Origin: Warburgia ugandensis
Lineage: Eukaryota; Streptophyta; Magnoliopsida; Canellales; Canellaceae
Direction of reading: 5' to 3'
Length of the DNA: 64,000 nt
Assembly (NCBI GenBank): GCA_035236585.1
Contig: CP141132.1
Coordinates: 25,007,445 to 25,071,444, forward strand
Positions 35,167 through 46,904 of the stretch are shown in pieces (position 1 is the stretch's first letter; each line of letters starts with the position of its first letter). Made by a program: the position numbers and the translations under genes. The notes under the pieces are model-generated. The model was not told the origin of the DNA. It worked only from the letters and a program-made list of their open reading frames with translations, and made no database searches.

Positions 35167-38100
35167 TGTGATGACCTGTGTTTTCGAAACACATTTGCGT
35201 TATTTGTCTTCAAATGGTGGTCGACCAATTTTGCAAAAATTTTGAAAACTTAAACACAAGAAACATTTTCATTGAAATTCTTTTCAGAAAACCCAAATGC
35301 CACATTTCGCTCCAATTCATATACATAATTTTGTATACAACATAAATTTCCATAGAAATTCATTTCTATAAAAATTGCAAGATCAATCTAATGGTTCACA
35401 TACACAGCCCCCTGATTACGTCTGATGTCCAAAATACACAAATCAAAATACAATCAATCCTCTCCACAATAGTACATAGTCTTGATGAACAATATGGTCT
35501 TTGTCTTCCAATGTCATATCCCCCCATTCTTTTCCTTTTGTATCTGAGATATTGTAAACATTCAAACATTTACAATATCTCAGCAAGATATGCTTAGTAG
35601 GGGATTCAAGAAGCATATGGAATCTTATAATTCAAAAGTATAGTATTCATAATAATGATATTCCATATGACTCACATAATTCAATTTCCATGAACTAGAC
35701 CCTATATGATTATTCTATCATATAATTTATCATGTATCATCTACTATGATAATTCCAAACCACTCACCACTATATCATATGCATATATATACAGTCAAAA
35801 ACCATGAAAAATAGTTAATATATCAAACATCAATAATCACACACAGACATACTGAGTTGATAAATCATCCAGCCTTTGCTAGGAAAATACTACCTTACTT
35901 GTATAGTATCAGCATCTCATCATGCCATATCATAAGGCATTTTACTATGTCATTGCATCATAATGCAAAAATCCTCAAAGGACTACTATACATGCAGTCT
36001 GATCTGTACAGCCCGGCCAAACAACTACCCAATAATCCACTCATACATTTTTAGTTGAAATGTAATATCCATGTCTGTATGGGGGGACCATGGCTGTCAT
36101 AATGGCGGCCTTCCCATAATTGCCCCACCCGACTTTCTGCCTCTCTTAAGGCAAGGTTCTCATATCATAACAAGTTTCAAAGAGTGGGTGGCCAACCCCT
36201 ACTAACTCTCCTAGCATAGCATCCCCAGGCCTATACTTGTCTAAAACAAAACCACATGCCTCCATGCTTGTATATAAAGTACTTCTTGTACATATCAGAC
36301 GATTTATCTATTTATATTGATATCCTCGTATTTTGTGTACTTGTATCAAGGATATGATCTTACTTAAATTTAGGGATCACCATTTAATATAAATGATACC
36401 CATGTTCATTTAGGGATAATTATCTAATGTAAATGATACCCATTTTGTTTGATTTCATATTCATATACCAAAATTGTTATTAAGTTTAAGGATAATCATT
36501 AGATACAAATGATATCCATGATTATTATTTTCTTCTCTAAGTTTAGGGGTAATCATAAATGATACCCAAGTATTTATCATGTATTCCATTTAATTTCAAC
36601 AATTTATTTCTATCTCATATACATCAATTATGATTCAAATGCAACTAAGCATATTAACATTCTCATGCATTCATAATAATTCATTTTTATAATTTTATGC
36701 ATAACAACAATTCCATAGACCATAGATCTTGTAAATTGATGCCTTCTTAAGGTTCCACCTACCTTCATGTAGTGATCCATCCCTTCAGATCTTCCATGAT
36801 TGATGTATGTAATCTATAAATACATACATACTATCATTATTTATACAACTTGGATAATCTCATATTTATATTCTTTGTATAATCTTGTCCTTTGATATAA
36901 AGCATCTAGATCTTCCATGTATTCCTATCATCCATACAATCTATCTTCCTCGGATAGTGTTTCTCCTATTGATTAATAGCTTTGACGGCTAGGATAATCT
37001 TCTGACATATCAGATCTTAGTATTTTCTATTTCTATGTCTGTGTATTCTTCTCTTTGATCTTAATCCTTCATAGATCCTTTGAGCAACAATTTCCACTTG
37101 TTGATAAAGATCCAAGTCTTAGATTCTCTATCATCTAAATCTTCTTTGATCTAAGTTTAGTCTTTTGATCATCCGTAAGCAGAATGATCTTGGTTCTCTT
37201 CCTTGAATCATATTTGATCAACGGTTTGGATTATCTAATCTAATGATCTAGATTTGATCTATAACATACATACTAAGTACAATACAATGTTATGATTCTT
37301 ATTGTTCTTAATCATTCAAGGTCTCCTTATGGATCTTGTTTGATCTTGATTATCTTACTTACCATTTTTATTAAGATTAGATATTTTACTATCTTTTTAT
37401 GATCTTATCATTATTATTTAACCAGTTAATGTTTTACTGGTTAAAGATAGTTTATTTCATCCTAAGTCTAGATAGTTCCTCCTTACCTCAGTATGACCAG
37501 TGCTTACTAGTCAAAGTCTGATCTAAAAGTGCTTAATACAACCCTCATGTAAGGAGGCGTTTAGACCTCAACAAACGTCAATGAGAGATGAGGAAAAAGC
37601 ACTTGGCTTTTGTACACCCCCCATAACCACAATGTTCAAAGTCCACTGGACTGGCACTAGCTCAACCTTGAACAAGGTTCCTATGAGCATTATACCCTAT
37701 TACCTCTTTCTAATTGATTTTATTTAAATCTATGAACATTTAAAATGTCATCCATGGGGTTCATTATTTTTCTAATTTGGGCCAAGGAATTAATAATCCT
37801 TATATTATCCTACTAACTATAGCCCTTACTATTATAAGTCCATGTGTTTTATTCAATGTAAATGTCCTTCATATCTATATTTCATTAATTACATTTTTTC
37901 ATGTAATTTACATAACATAATTATTAAAGCATAAATAAGTAAATTTAACAATTATATCTACGAAGCAATCAAATAAATTTATAATAACATTAATAATTTA
38001 AATAAATACATTTATCATATCATCATGATCCAATGATCATCTTTCATTTCTAATTATTTTTCATCCCATTAAGGGTTTGGATTTAATCTTTTATGTTTAT

Positions 38101-38471
38101 TAGATCTACTCATTTTCTTAAAGTAATCTCATCACTAGATCATTGATATCATCTCATCACATGATCTGATCCTTCTTAATAAAACCGATCAAGAATATCT
38201 TAAACCATTTTATCAAAACTAAGGGCATAGATCTCAAACTATCCCAAATTAGCCTCATCAGGCCCATCAATCCATATGATATTAACTTTACATCATCATC
38301 CAAACTCATTTATAATGTTTGATCATCTTTGATCATATTGATCAAGATGATTATAATGTATTTTTATTGATTTTACTACTTTTAATGGTCAAGATCTTAA
38401 GAAATGCTAATTTAGTTACATTAAACCCATAAAATCATGTTATAATAACATTACATCATCATCCAAACTAT
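35167..38471 (-). repeat. Inverted gypsy-like LTR (copy F), 3' part
   Basis: Read on the minus strand this matches the LTR at 38772-42900. Shared landmarks are the hairpin at 35548-35579, the single 'ggcatgatgagatg' unit near 35918-35935, the 'cctccttacatgagg' block near 37540 and the 'gatgatatca' block near 38140. Its 3' end (plus-strand TGTGATGACC at 35167) matches other LTR 3' ends here. The 5' part lies across the nested element at 49576-50259; the two parts total about 3990 bp against 4129 bp for the intact LTR. An 18-bp phrase (acatcatcatccaaact) occurs twice, near 38291 and 38452. No clean target duplication is seen. Confidence 0.75.
35548..35579 (-). repeat. Conserved LTR hairpin (inverted copy)
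   Basis: Perfect 11-bp arms (gatattgtaaa / tttacaatatc) with a 10-base loop. The same hairpin is at 42472-42503 in the direct LTR, so it was conserved in both copies. Confidence 0.85.
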
Positions 38472-38771
38472 TTTGATGACAGTAGTCAAAGGAAATGTGA
38501 AATATAAATAAGAGGATTATTAGAGAAATTAGTCATTTTGACAATTTAAAAAATGATAGGTTACTAATAAGTTTTATGCCCTTGATAAAGTCTACCATTA
38601 AGGAAAAAGGTAATATGATTGATAGATCAAATGTGGAATAAAAGATTTCCTTAAGTGTCAATATTTCACAGAATAAGCTAGAGGAGCAAAATTATAAATA
38701 AGATGATGATAACTTATAAGTGACTTGTTATATTAAATTTTGAGGATAAAATTTCTATAAGGGAGTAAGAA
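38472..38771 (+). other. 3' internal end of a gypsy-like element, upstream of an LTR
   Basis: This 300-bp block matches 46076-46345, the sequence just before the 3' LTR of the same element, including the last 'ttctataaggg' purine-rich stretch that looks like a polypurine tract. Its presence before the LTR at 38772 means that LTR is also followed and preceded by internal sequence, as in a tandem LTR-internal-LTR-internal-LTR array. Confidence 0.8.
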
Positions 38772-41700
38772 TGTGAAAACCCCAAATTTTTCTAGAATTA
38801 TTTAGAATTAATTGGAATTTTAATGAAAATCGAGGTGGAATATAATATTTAATATAATATTAATTTTAAGAAAACGAATTGGGTCTTGAAACATAGATAT
38901 TTGAAATCATTCATAGGAAACCAATCAGAATGATTGTAAGCATGCCAAAATCTGAGCTCGGGTGAAAAATCCCTATTTTTCTTAATTTTGTGAATTTACA
39001 TTTACCCATGGGGTAAAATGGTCATTTCACTTTCGTGTGGGGTCTACAAAAGTTAAGTGAGATGGTGGACAGTCAGCTCAGGGAATATCAATGATGAAGA
39101 ATAAACATGATGAGGAATGTGCTTTTAATTTTATAAGAAAAATGGAAAATCATTTAAAATAAAAATAATTCAAAAATAGCCCTATAATTACCCCTCCCAC
39201 TATTCCCACTCTATTTCACAAATCTCTAAGACTCTCCCACTCTCTCCCTCTCCCTTTCTCTCTCTTCTCTCCTTTTTCCTTCTTTTTCCTTTTCTTTTCA
39301 CTCTCTTCCCTTTACAGCCACAGAGTGTGTCTGTGGACTCACTCGAGGGGAATATTCCCCCAAATCTGTTGGGCATATCCATGGACACGTCGTCCTTGAC
39401 AGACCCAGGTTTTCACCCTAGTACTATTTTTCAATTAGGCATCCAATTTCACCCATTGAAACACGATCTTGACCATTCATCTTGTTCAGAATTTCACAAG
39501 CTTCAAAAGCCCTATAATTTCATAATGATCAGAGAAGTATTCATTGGAGAAATCACCGAAAAATAGTAACTCAAGAAACCTTGGATTTGTTAAAGTGGAT
39601 CTCTTTTTCTGGCTATATTCTTCAATTCTGGACGCTTTAGGTAGGTTCCTCATCCCCCCCTCTATCTATTTCAATAGTTTTTATGGCAAGAAGATCACCA
39701 AATTGAATTTTCCAATAAGATTTCTCTAGTGAATCCAATGCTAATGAACTAGCCTGAAAACTCTAGTGAAACATGATTTTTTGGAGTTTTTAAGCCATTG
39801 GATGGATTCCTGGGGTCCAGAAACCCCAGGGTATGAAGTTTGGGCCCTTAACATGTTCAAATTTGGGAGATTGGGGAAGAGGTGATCTGACAGTCCAAAT
39901 TGGACAGTCCTGCCTAAACTAGATCAGTAAAATTTGACATGATTAGACCTTGGATTTTTGATCCACCAGTGATCTAGTGATGAGGGAACATGGAATCAAG
40001 AGTTAGATGTGACTAATCTGGGATGATTTAAGAAATTGAAACTTTTTGGAAGAGAAATCTTAAAAGTGATCATGGATTTACTTAATCTGAGTAATCAAGC
40101 ATGATCAGACCATTAAAATCAGCTTGAATGCTGATCTAAAGTTAAGATCATATGGATTGATGAGCTTGATAAGATCATATGGCTAATTTAGGATAGATTG
40201 AGATCTATAGCCTTAATTTTGATGAAATGACATAAGATCTTTTTGATCGGTTGGAACAAGAAAGATCAGATCATGTGATGAGATGCATCAATGATCTAGT
40301 GATGATATCACATTAAGAGAATGTGATAGATCTAAATAAAAATGAAAGATCAATATCTAAACCCTTAATAGGATGAAAAACGAATAGAAATCAAAATCTG
40401 ATCAATGGATAAAAATGAAAAAATATGATATAGTCTACTATAAATGTTCTTTGTATTTCATAGTAGATGTAATTGTTAAATTTATTTATTTACACTTTAA
40501 TATTCATGTTTTGTAAATTACATGAAAAATATAATTAAATGAAAATAAATATTGATGAACATTTATAATGAATATGGATATAGACTTAATGATAGTAAGG
40601 GCTATAGTTAGTAGGACAATATAAGGAATATCATTTCCTTGGCCCAAATTAGGAGAATAATAAACCCCATGAATGACATTTTAAATGTTCATGGATTTAA
40701 TTAAAATCAAAGAGCAAGAGTACTTAGGGTTTAATTCTTACAGGAACCTTATGAAGGTTGAGCTAAGGTCATCCTAGTAAATGCTAAACATGGTGGTTAA
40801 GGGGTTCTCTAATAGAACCTCACTCTTCTCCCACCTTCTAACGATGTTTGTGAGGTCCAAACACCTCCTTACATGAGGATTGAAGTAATCACTCTGTGAG
40901 CAGCTTTTAACTGGTAAGCCTTAGTAAATCCTGAAATAAGGAAGAGCTGTCTAGTAATAGGAAAGAAATAAACTATCTTCAATCAATAAAACATTAACTA
41001 GTTGAATAATAATAAGATCATAAAAGGATAGTAAACTATCTAATCCTAATAAGAAAAGGTAATTAAGATAATCAGAGATTAAACAAGATCCATAAGGAGA
41101 TCTTGAATGATAAAAAACAATAAGAATCATAATATTGTGTTAGTATGTATGTTTTTGAATTAGTATAAATGCTAGATTTAAATATAGATCAATAGATTAG
41201 ACCTTGATCAATATGATCTAAGGAAAAAGATCCAAATCATCCTATGTAAGGACGATCAAAAGAACAATTAGGAAGTATAAATGAGTTGAGGAATGACTGT
41301 ATACCTATAATTTAACAAATACATGAAGGATATGATGATCAAGATCAATGGGACGATGGGACGATGGATTGCTGAAAGTAAAGGTAGGTGGACCTTAAGA
41401 ATATATTCAATATGGAAGATACATGTATTTCACACATGATCTTATCATGATAATTATATATTGATTATAATTGCCTTAGAATTATGTATGAATCAACAAA
41501 TGATGTTGAAATAAATACAAAGTGATTGATTAAGTAATTATGAAATTACTTAATGGAAAGAATGAGAAGATTTAAACTATATAAGTTGGACCTCCAAATC
41601 TTAATGAAATAAGTTATAGGCATGTGCTATTATAACCAGACACACAATTTGTAAGTATAAAATATATTTTCCACACAAGCATGGAGGCTTGTGGTTTTGT

Positions 41701-41998
41701 TTTAAGACAGGCTTATGCCTGGGGATGCCAATGCTAGGAGAGTTATGAAGGTTGGGCTACTCTCAGTCCAAAACTGATTATGATGATGATACTGTATGCA
41801 AAGAGAGGTAAAATGTCAGATGAGGCAATTATGGTAAGGCTGCCACTGTGGCAACCATGGTTCCCTCCATAGGAACATGGATCTGTATTTTCCATCATGG
41901 TATTAGTGGAGTATTAAGCAGTTATTTAAGCGCCCTGTACGAATTGAGACTGTAAGCATGGAAGTCCTTTGATTATTTTGCATTATGATGCAATTGAT

Positions 41999-42168
41999 TA
42001 TGGCATGATGAGATTCCTTATGCTATGGCATGATGAGATGCCTTATGTTATGGCATGATGAGATGCTTTATGCTATGGCATGATGAGATGCCTTATGTTA
42101 TGGCATGATGAGATGCTTTATGCTATGGCATGATGAGATGCCTTATTTTATGGCATGATGAGATATCG
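41999..42168. repeat. 25-bp tandem repeats in the element G LTR
   Basis: Seven head-to-tail units of 25 bp (tatggcatgatgagatgcctt...) start at 41999, 42024, 42049, 42074, 42099, 42124 and 42149. The inverted LTR copy F has essentially one unit (near 35918-35935), so the array grew in this copy or shrank in the other. Confidence 0.93.
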
Positions 42169-42471
42169 GTAAAAATTATTACCAATGTTGTATGGGAGGA
42201 TGATTCCCAATACGGTATGATTATATATTAACACCTAGTGTTAATATTGAAATCAGTTTGAAAATTAGATATTATTGATGATATTGACTATATTCATGAT
42301 TTTCAGTGGTTTTATCTATATGTAATACATACATATAATTCATATGATGAATGAAGGATAAAATGGTTGTCCAATTGTATAAATTGATTTATATCATGGA
42401 TATAATGAACTGTTGATTTTGAGATATATTGAATATATTTCTTAAATCCCCTACCAAGCATAACTTGCTGT

Positions 42472-42503
42472 GATATTGTAAATGTTTGAATGTTTACAAT
42501 ATC
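42472..42503 (+). repeat. Conserved LTR hairpin (direct copy)
   Basis: Perfect 11-bp inverted arms around a 10-base loop, matching 35548-35579. It lies about 400 bp before the LTR 3' end and could act in transcript 3' end formation; that is inference only. Confidence 0.85.
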
Positions 42504-42902
42504 TCAGATACAGTTAAGGAAGATTGAAAGCTCAAGACTTGAGGATAATCATAACCGAACTACTACTCAGGGTATTTACTTTAACGAACATTATATTGAT
42601 TGTTTTGTAATTTGGATTGTAATATTTGGACAAGGTATGTAATGACTACCAAGGCTGTGTATGTGAACCACTGGATTGATCTTGATTTTAATAAAAGTAT
42701 TTCTATTGATATTCAATAGAAATTTTATTTAATACAAAAATATATGTATAATAAGTAATTCGAGGTGGCACCCGGGTTTTTGACAAATTAATTTCAAAGA
42801 AAATATGTTTTCACTATTTGCATTTTAAAAGAGTTTCAAAATCAGGGCCCTCCTTTGAGAATATTTATGAAAATGTGTTTTAAAAACCCGAGTTGTCATA
42901 GT

Positions 42903-42914
42903 TGGTATTAGAGC
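42903..42914 (+). promoter_or_regulatory. Primer-binding site, initiator-Met tRNA type
   Basis: TGGTATTAGAGC matches the common plant site TGGTATCAGAGC at 11 of 12 positions; the one change is C to T. It begins two bases after the LTR end. Confidence 0.9.
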
Positions 42915-43032
42915 GATTCATCCAGTCACTTACAGCCCCTATATGTTTAATATTAAGATGACAATCCAAATTTAGGTTAGGATAGAATTAGTTAAATAGA
43001 GTGTTTATATAGAAATTTTTATTTATGAGCAG

Positions 43033-44454
43033 ATGCCACCTAAGAGAACTAGGAGGATGGCTCAAAGGACTAGTGATTCCAATATGGAGAATACATCTCA
43101 AGAAAATAATATTGAGAAAATTATAACAAGAGTACTACAGGGTCTTATTCCCCATCTTCAACAACCTCAGGCACCTATAGAACCTGTAGCAGTACCAAGT
43201 GCACCAACTCTAGCTCAACATGAAGCTGGGCCTAACACACCTATTCAAAGAAATAATACTCCAATGCCAGTACAGGATCATTCTTCACCTTTACCTATGG
43301 GAGTAACTAGAAATTCTCAATTATCACCTGAGAAGTTCGACAAAATGGTGGAAAGATTTTAGAAAATGGTGATAGGTTATAATGCAAAGCATGATGCTAA
43401 AAAAGCCAAGGAATGGATATATGAGGTGGAGAAAACTTTTAAAGTTTTATGAACTCCTGCAGACGTAAAAGTCAAGATGGCCATTTATATTTTGAAATAA
43501 GAAGCTGCTTTCTAGTGGAGATTGGCAAAGAGGAATTTCTTTTCAAACCCAAAAAATATCTCTTAGAAAGAATTTAAAGAGGTTTTCAACAAAAAATATT
43601 TTCCTCTTCATGTTCAAGCTAGAAAAGAAAAAGAATTCTTGGATCTACAACAAGGGAATATGTCTGTTGTAGAGTATGAAAACAAATTCATATAGTTGAA
43701 GAGGTTTGCACCACATATCTATGGTACAGATAAGCAGACAGCTGACATATTCCTAGGAAGACTTCACCCAAGATTGAGAACTAAGGTGTTGGGTACGAAA
43801 CCCATGACTTTGGCAGAATGTGTAGTAATGGCTTCTAGATTTGAAGAAGATTTTAAGCAAAATCAAAACGAGAAAAGAGTAGAGATAGGAAATTTTAATC
43901 CGAAACCTCTTAAGAAAGGCAAGGGGCCCATGAATAATTTCAGGCCACAAAGAATTCAAGGAAATTCCACCTTTGGACAAAATCAAAGGCATTGTCCCAA
44001 ATATAGAAGATTCCACCCTCGTAATATATGCCCTAATCCAATACAACAACGACCTCCAATCCAGTGTTATAAATGTGGAGAACTGGGACACATGGAAAAT
44101 AACTGCAATAAACAATTGGCAATCAAGGATGGAAAACCAAAGAATATTCCTTGACAGCAAGGAAGGGTATTTGCTATTACTAACTATCAAGCCCAAACCT
44201 CAAATGTGGTGATTGAAGGTACTTTGCTTATATATGATAACTATGCAAAAGTACTATTTGAATATGGATCTATACACTCTTTTATCTCCTATAAAATTGC
44301 ATCAATTATAAATCTACCATTGCAAGATTTTAGGTATAACTTAGATGTGATAACTCCAATTAGTGAGTCAGCAAGGGCAAGAAAAATTCCAACCTTTAAA
44401 AGAAAGATAAAATCAAAATTTCTGAAGAATAGAAATAGAGATGATATTACTTGA
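43033..44454 (+). pseudogene. gag-protease relic of element G
   Basis: One frame runs from MPPKRTRRMAQ at 43033 to 44454 but carries several stops. The gag part has a Pro/Gln-rich N-terminus, a capsid region with KKAKEWIYEVEKTF, a NKKYFP segment, QGNMSVVEYENKF and a FLGRLHPRLR segment, then a CCHC zinc knuckle CYKCGELGHMENNC at 44065-44106. The protease start lies at about 44251-44290 as LFEYGSIHSFIS, where the family has an LFDSGATHSFIS-like motif; both the Asp and the Ser of DSG are changed, so it would be inactive. Stops near 43363, 43450, 43498, 43515, 43564, 43694 and 44152 mostly fit CAG, CAA, CGA or TGG turned into stop codons. This is a dead copy. Confidence 0.92.
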
Positions 44455-46075
44455 GATGAATTCAAGGACATAGTGAGTATTTCTCTCCAAAATCAGTAAA
44501 GGAGGGGATTTTGATAAATAGATGATAAATTTCTAGAGTAAGAAGGAATGGTTTTTCTTGAAGAAAATTTTAGAGATAAATCAAACAAAGAAGAATAGTG
44601 AATGTGGGAAATTACAATCCCAAAAATTTTAGAAAAACAAGTTAATTATGATAGTATATGGTTCACAATGAGATCATAGTCCATACATCTTGTACATCAA
44701 ATATGAATTTACTAATATAACTCAGTGGATGAGTCAACACAAGAGTTCATTAGAATTAAGAGGGGTATTGATCATGTACTAATGATATGATTGATTTTGG
44801 TATATTGGAATAATTATGGACTATAATAAAAAGAAAATTACTTTTTTCACATTGGTGAGGAAACAGTCATGGTATGTGAGAAATAAGACCCTGTAAACAA
44901 ATATAGGAAGCTAAACACATGTTTTGAAAGTTAAGAATTTTGGATAAATGTGGTGATTATAAAGGATAAATAATTCAAAACTATAGAGAAGGATATAATT
45001 AAAATTTTTCAAGATATATTGAGGATTTTTCAAGATTTTCAATCTAATATGAGATTGAGTTATTTTGAATTATTACTTATTACAACTCAATTCTTTATGG
45101 TATTTTAGAAGATGGCATAAGATGATCTAAATAAGTTGAAAATTCAATTATAAGGACTATTAGAGCAAGGATTTATTTGACATATAAGTTATTTTGGAGA
45201 ACACAAAATACTATTAGAAAATGGATAGATTATTGGGATTATGCATTGATTAAAATGCTGAATAATGTTATTGAGGAGGTTAAGTAACCTCAACTCTCAT
45301 AAAATGTGAGATTAGAAATGAAATACATCATTCAAAACTCAATATAAATGTTGAGTTATATTTTTGGGATAAATAATATTTATGAATTAGATGAAGGAAA
45401 GTTTTCTTAGATAAATGAGAAATAGTTTGTATTGAACATATATGGATTTACTTTGAAACACTATGAATTAAAATGTTTGCCAAATTTGGTAAGTGTAAAT
45501 ACTAGATAGAGCAAGTAAATTTCTATGACATATAAGGATAATATTGATGTTGAACCTTGATTAGATTTAAGAAAGTTACTATGGTATTTCATATAAGGAG
45601 TTAGAAATGATATAGAAAAGTCATTGTGGATCTTTATAATGAATTTCAAGTATACAGTTTAGAATTTGTAACACTAATGTTACCTATATAGTGAAAAAGG
45701 TAAATCACTAATTATGAGAACTTCAAGAATATTGATATGACTCAACAATGGAAAAAGAAGAGATTTTACAAAAGTTATGACAAGAACATAGTGAAAATTT
45801 GAGGAAAGAAATATCATCAAAAGGAAATTTTTGAAGAAAAGGATATAGAAGTATGAATATTTTGAATTGAGATGAAAAGTTTACTTCCAAAGGTTGAAAG
45901 GTTATACTGAGAATATAAATTACTTTAATTGAGATTTAACATTTTACCCTTGGTTGATAGTCAAAGAACTATCCATACCTTGGAGGTTATGTTAAGGAGT
46001 ATTTCTATTTCAATGAAATGGGGAGTAACATTATGATGAGAATTACTGACTGGTAAAGAAAAGATTAATGACACC
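44455..46075 (+). pseudogene. pol relic of element G
   Basis: This stretch is heavily decayed. Near 45100-45190 the plus strand reads KMA, stop, DDLNKLKIQL, stop, GLLEQGFI, matching the start of gypsy reverse transcriptase (an RMAPxELKELKxQLxELLxxGFI-like segment). Near 45460-45495 it reads HYELKCLPNLVSVN, matching the GHYEFLVMPFGLTNA-like segment. The distance between the two is about right for the family. I see no catalytic YxDD box, RNase H or integrase signature, so 45510-46075 is unassigned. Confidence 0.65.
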
Positions 46076-46345
46076 AGTCAAAGGAAATGTGAAATATGAA
46101 CAAGAGGATTACTCAGAGAAATTAATCATTTTGAAATGTTAGAAAATGTCAAGTTACTAACAAGTTTTATGCCCTTGAGAAAGGTAATATGATTGATGGA
46201 TCAAATGTGGAATAAATGATTTCCTTAAGTGTCAATATTTCACAGAACAAGCTATAAGAGCAAAATTATAAATAAGATGATGATACCTTATAAGTGAGTT
46301 GTTATATTAAATTTCGAAGATGAAATTTCTATAAGGGGGGAAGAA
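46076..46345 (+). other. 3' internal end and polypurine-like tract of element G
   Basis: This matches 38472-38771 and ends with the purine-rich 'aaggggggaagaa' stretch just before the second LTR. The tract lies where plus-strand priming would start. Confidence 0.75.
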
Positions 46346-46824
46346 TTTGAAAATCCCAAATTTTTCTAGAATTATTTGGAATTAATCATAATTTTTACAA
46401 AAATCAAGCTGGAATATTATACTTAATATAATATTAATTTTTAGAAAAAGAATGGGTCTTGCAACATAGATGTTTGGAATCATTCATAGGAAACCGATCA
46501 GAATGACTATAAGCACGTTGAAATCTGAGCTCAAGTGAAATTTCTTATTTTTATTAATTTTGTGAATTTACATTTACCCATAGGGGTAAAATGGTTTTTT
46601 TACTTTTGTGTGGGGTCCACAAAAGTTAGGTGAGGTAGTGGATAGCCAGCTCAGGAAATATCAATGATGAAGAATAAACATGATGAGGAATATGCTTTTA
46701 ATTTTATAAGAAAAGTGGGAAATCATTTAAAATGAAAATAATTCAAAAACAGCCCCATAAATACCCCTCCCACTATTCCCACGAAATTTCACAAATCTCT
46801 AAGACTCTCCCACTCTCTCCCTCA

Positions 46825-46901
<77 letters not shown>
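46346..46901 (+). repeat. Second LTR of element G, first part
   Basis: It begins TTTGAAAATCCC and matches 38772 onward, up to the CT-rich leader. The leader has grown into a pure (CT)n run (46831-46902), where a solo LTR inserted. The LTR resumes at 49462 and stops at about 49575, so roughly 670 bp of it remain. Confidence 0.8.

Positions 46902-46902
<1 letters not shown>
46831..46902. repeat. (CT)36 microsatellite
   Basis: A pure CT run of 72 bases in the LTR leader. The equivalent leader in the other LTR (39225-39320) is CT-rich but not pure. The run abuts the start of a solo LTR. Confidence 0.97.

Positions 46903-46904
<2 letters not shown>

Larger units (their letters stand above)
38772..42900 (+). 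repeat. Complete 4.1-kb LTR of element G
   Basis: It begins TGTGAAAACCCC and ends GAGTTGTCATA, followed after two bases by a Met-type primer site. A CT-rich leader lies at 39225-39320 and a 25-bp tandem array at 41999-42168. ORFs of 60-80 codons near 39327-39729 have no recognised motif. The LTR is much longer than common gypsy LTRs. Confidence 0.8.

Noticed and set aside
43753..44196. 147-codon minus-strand frame
   Set aside because: It is a shadow of the gag region, whose plus frame carries the CCHC zinc knuckle.
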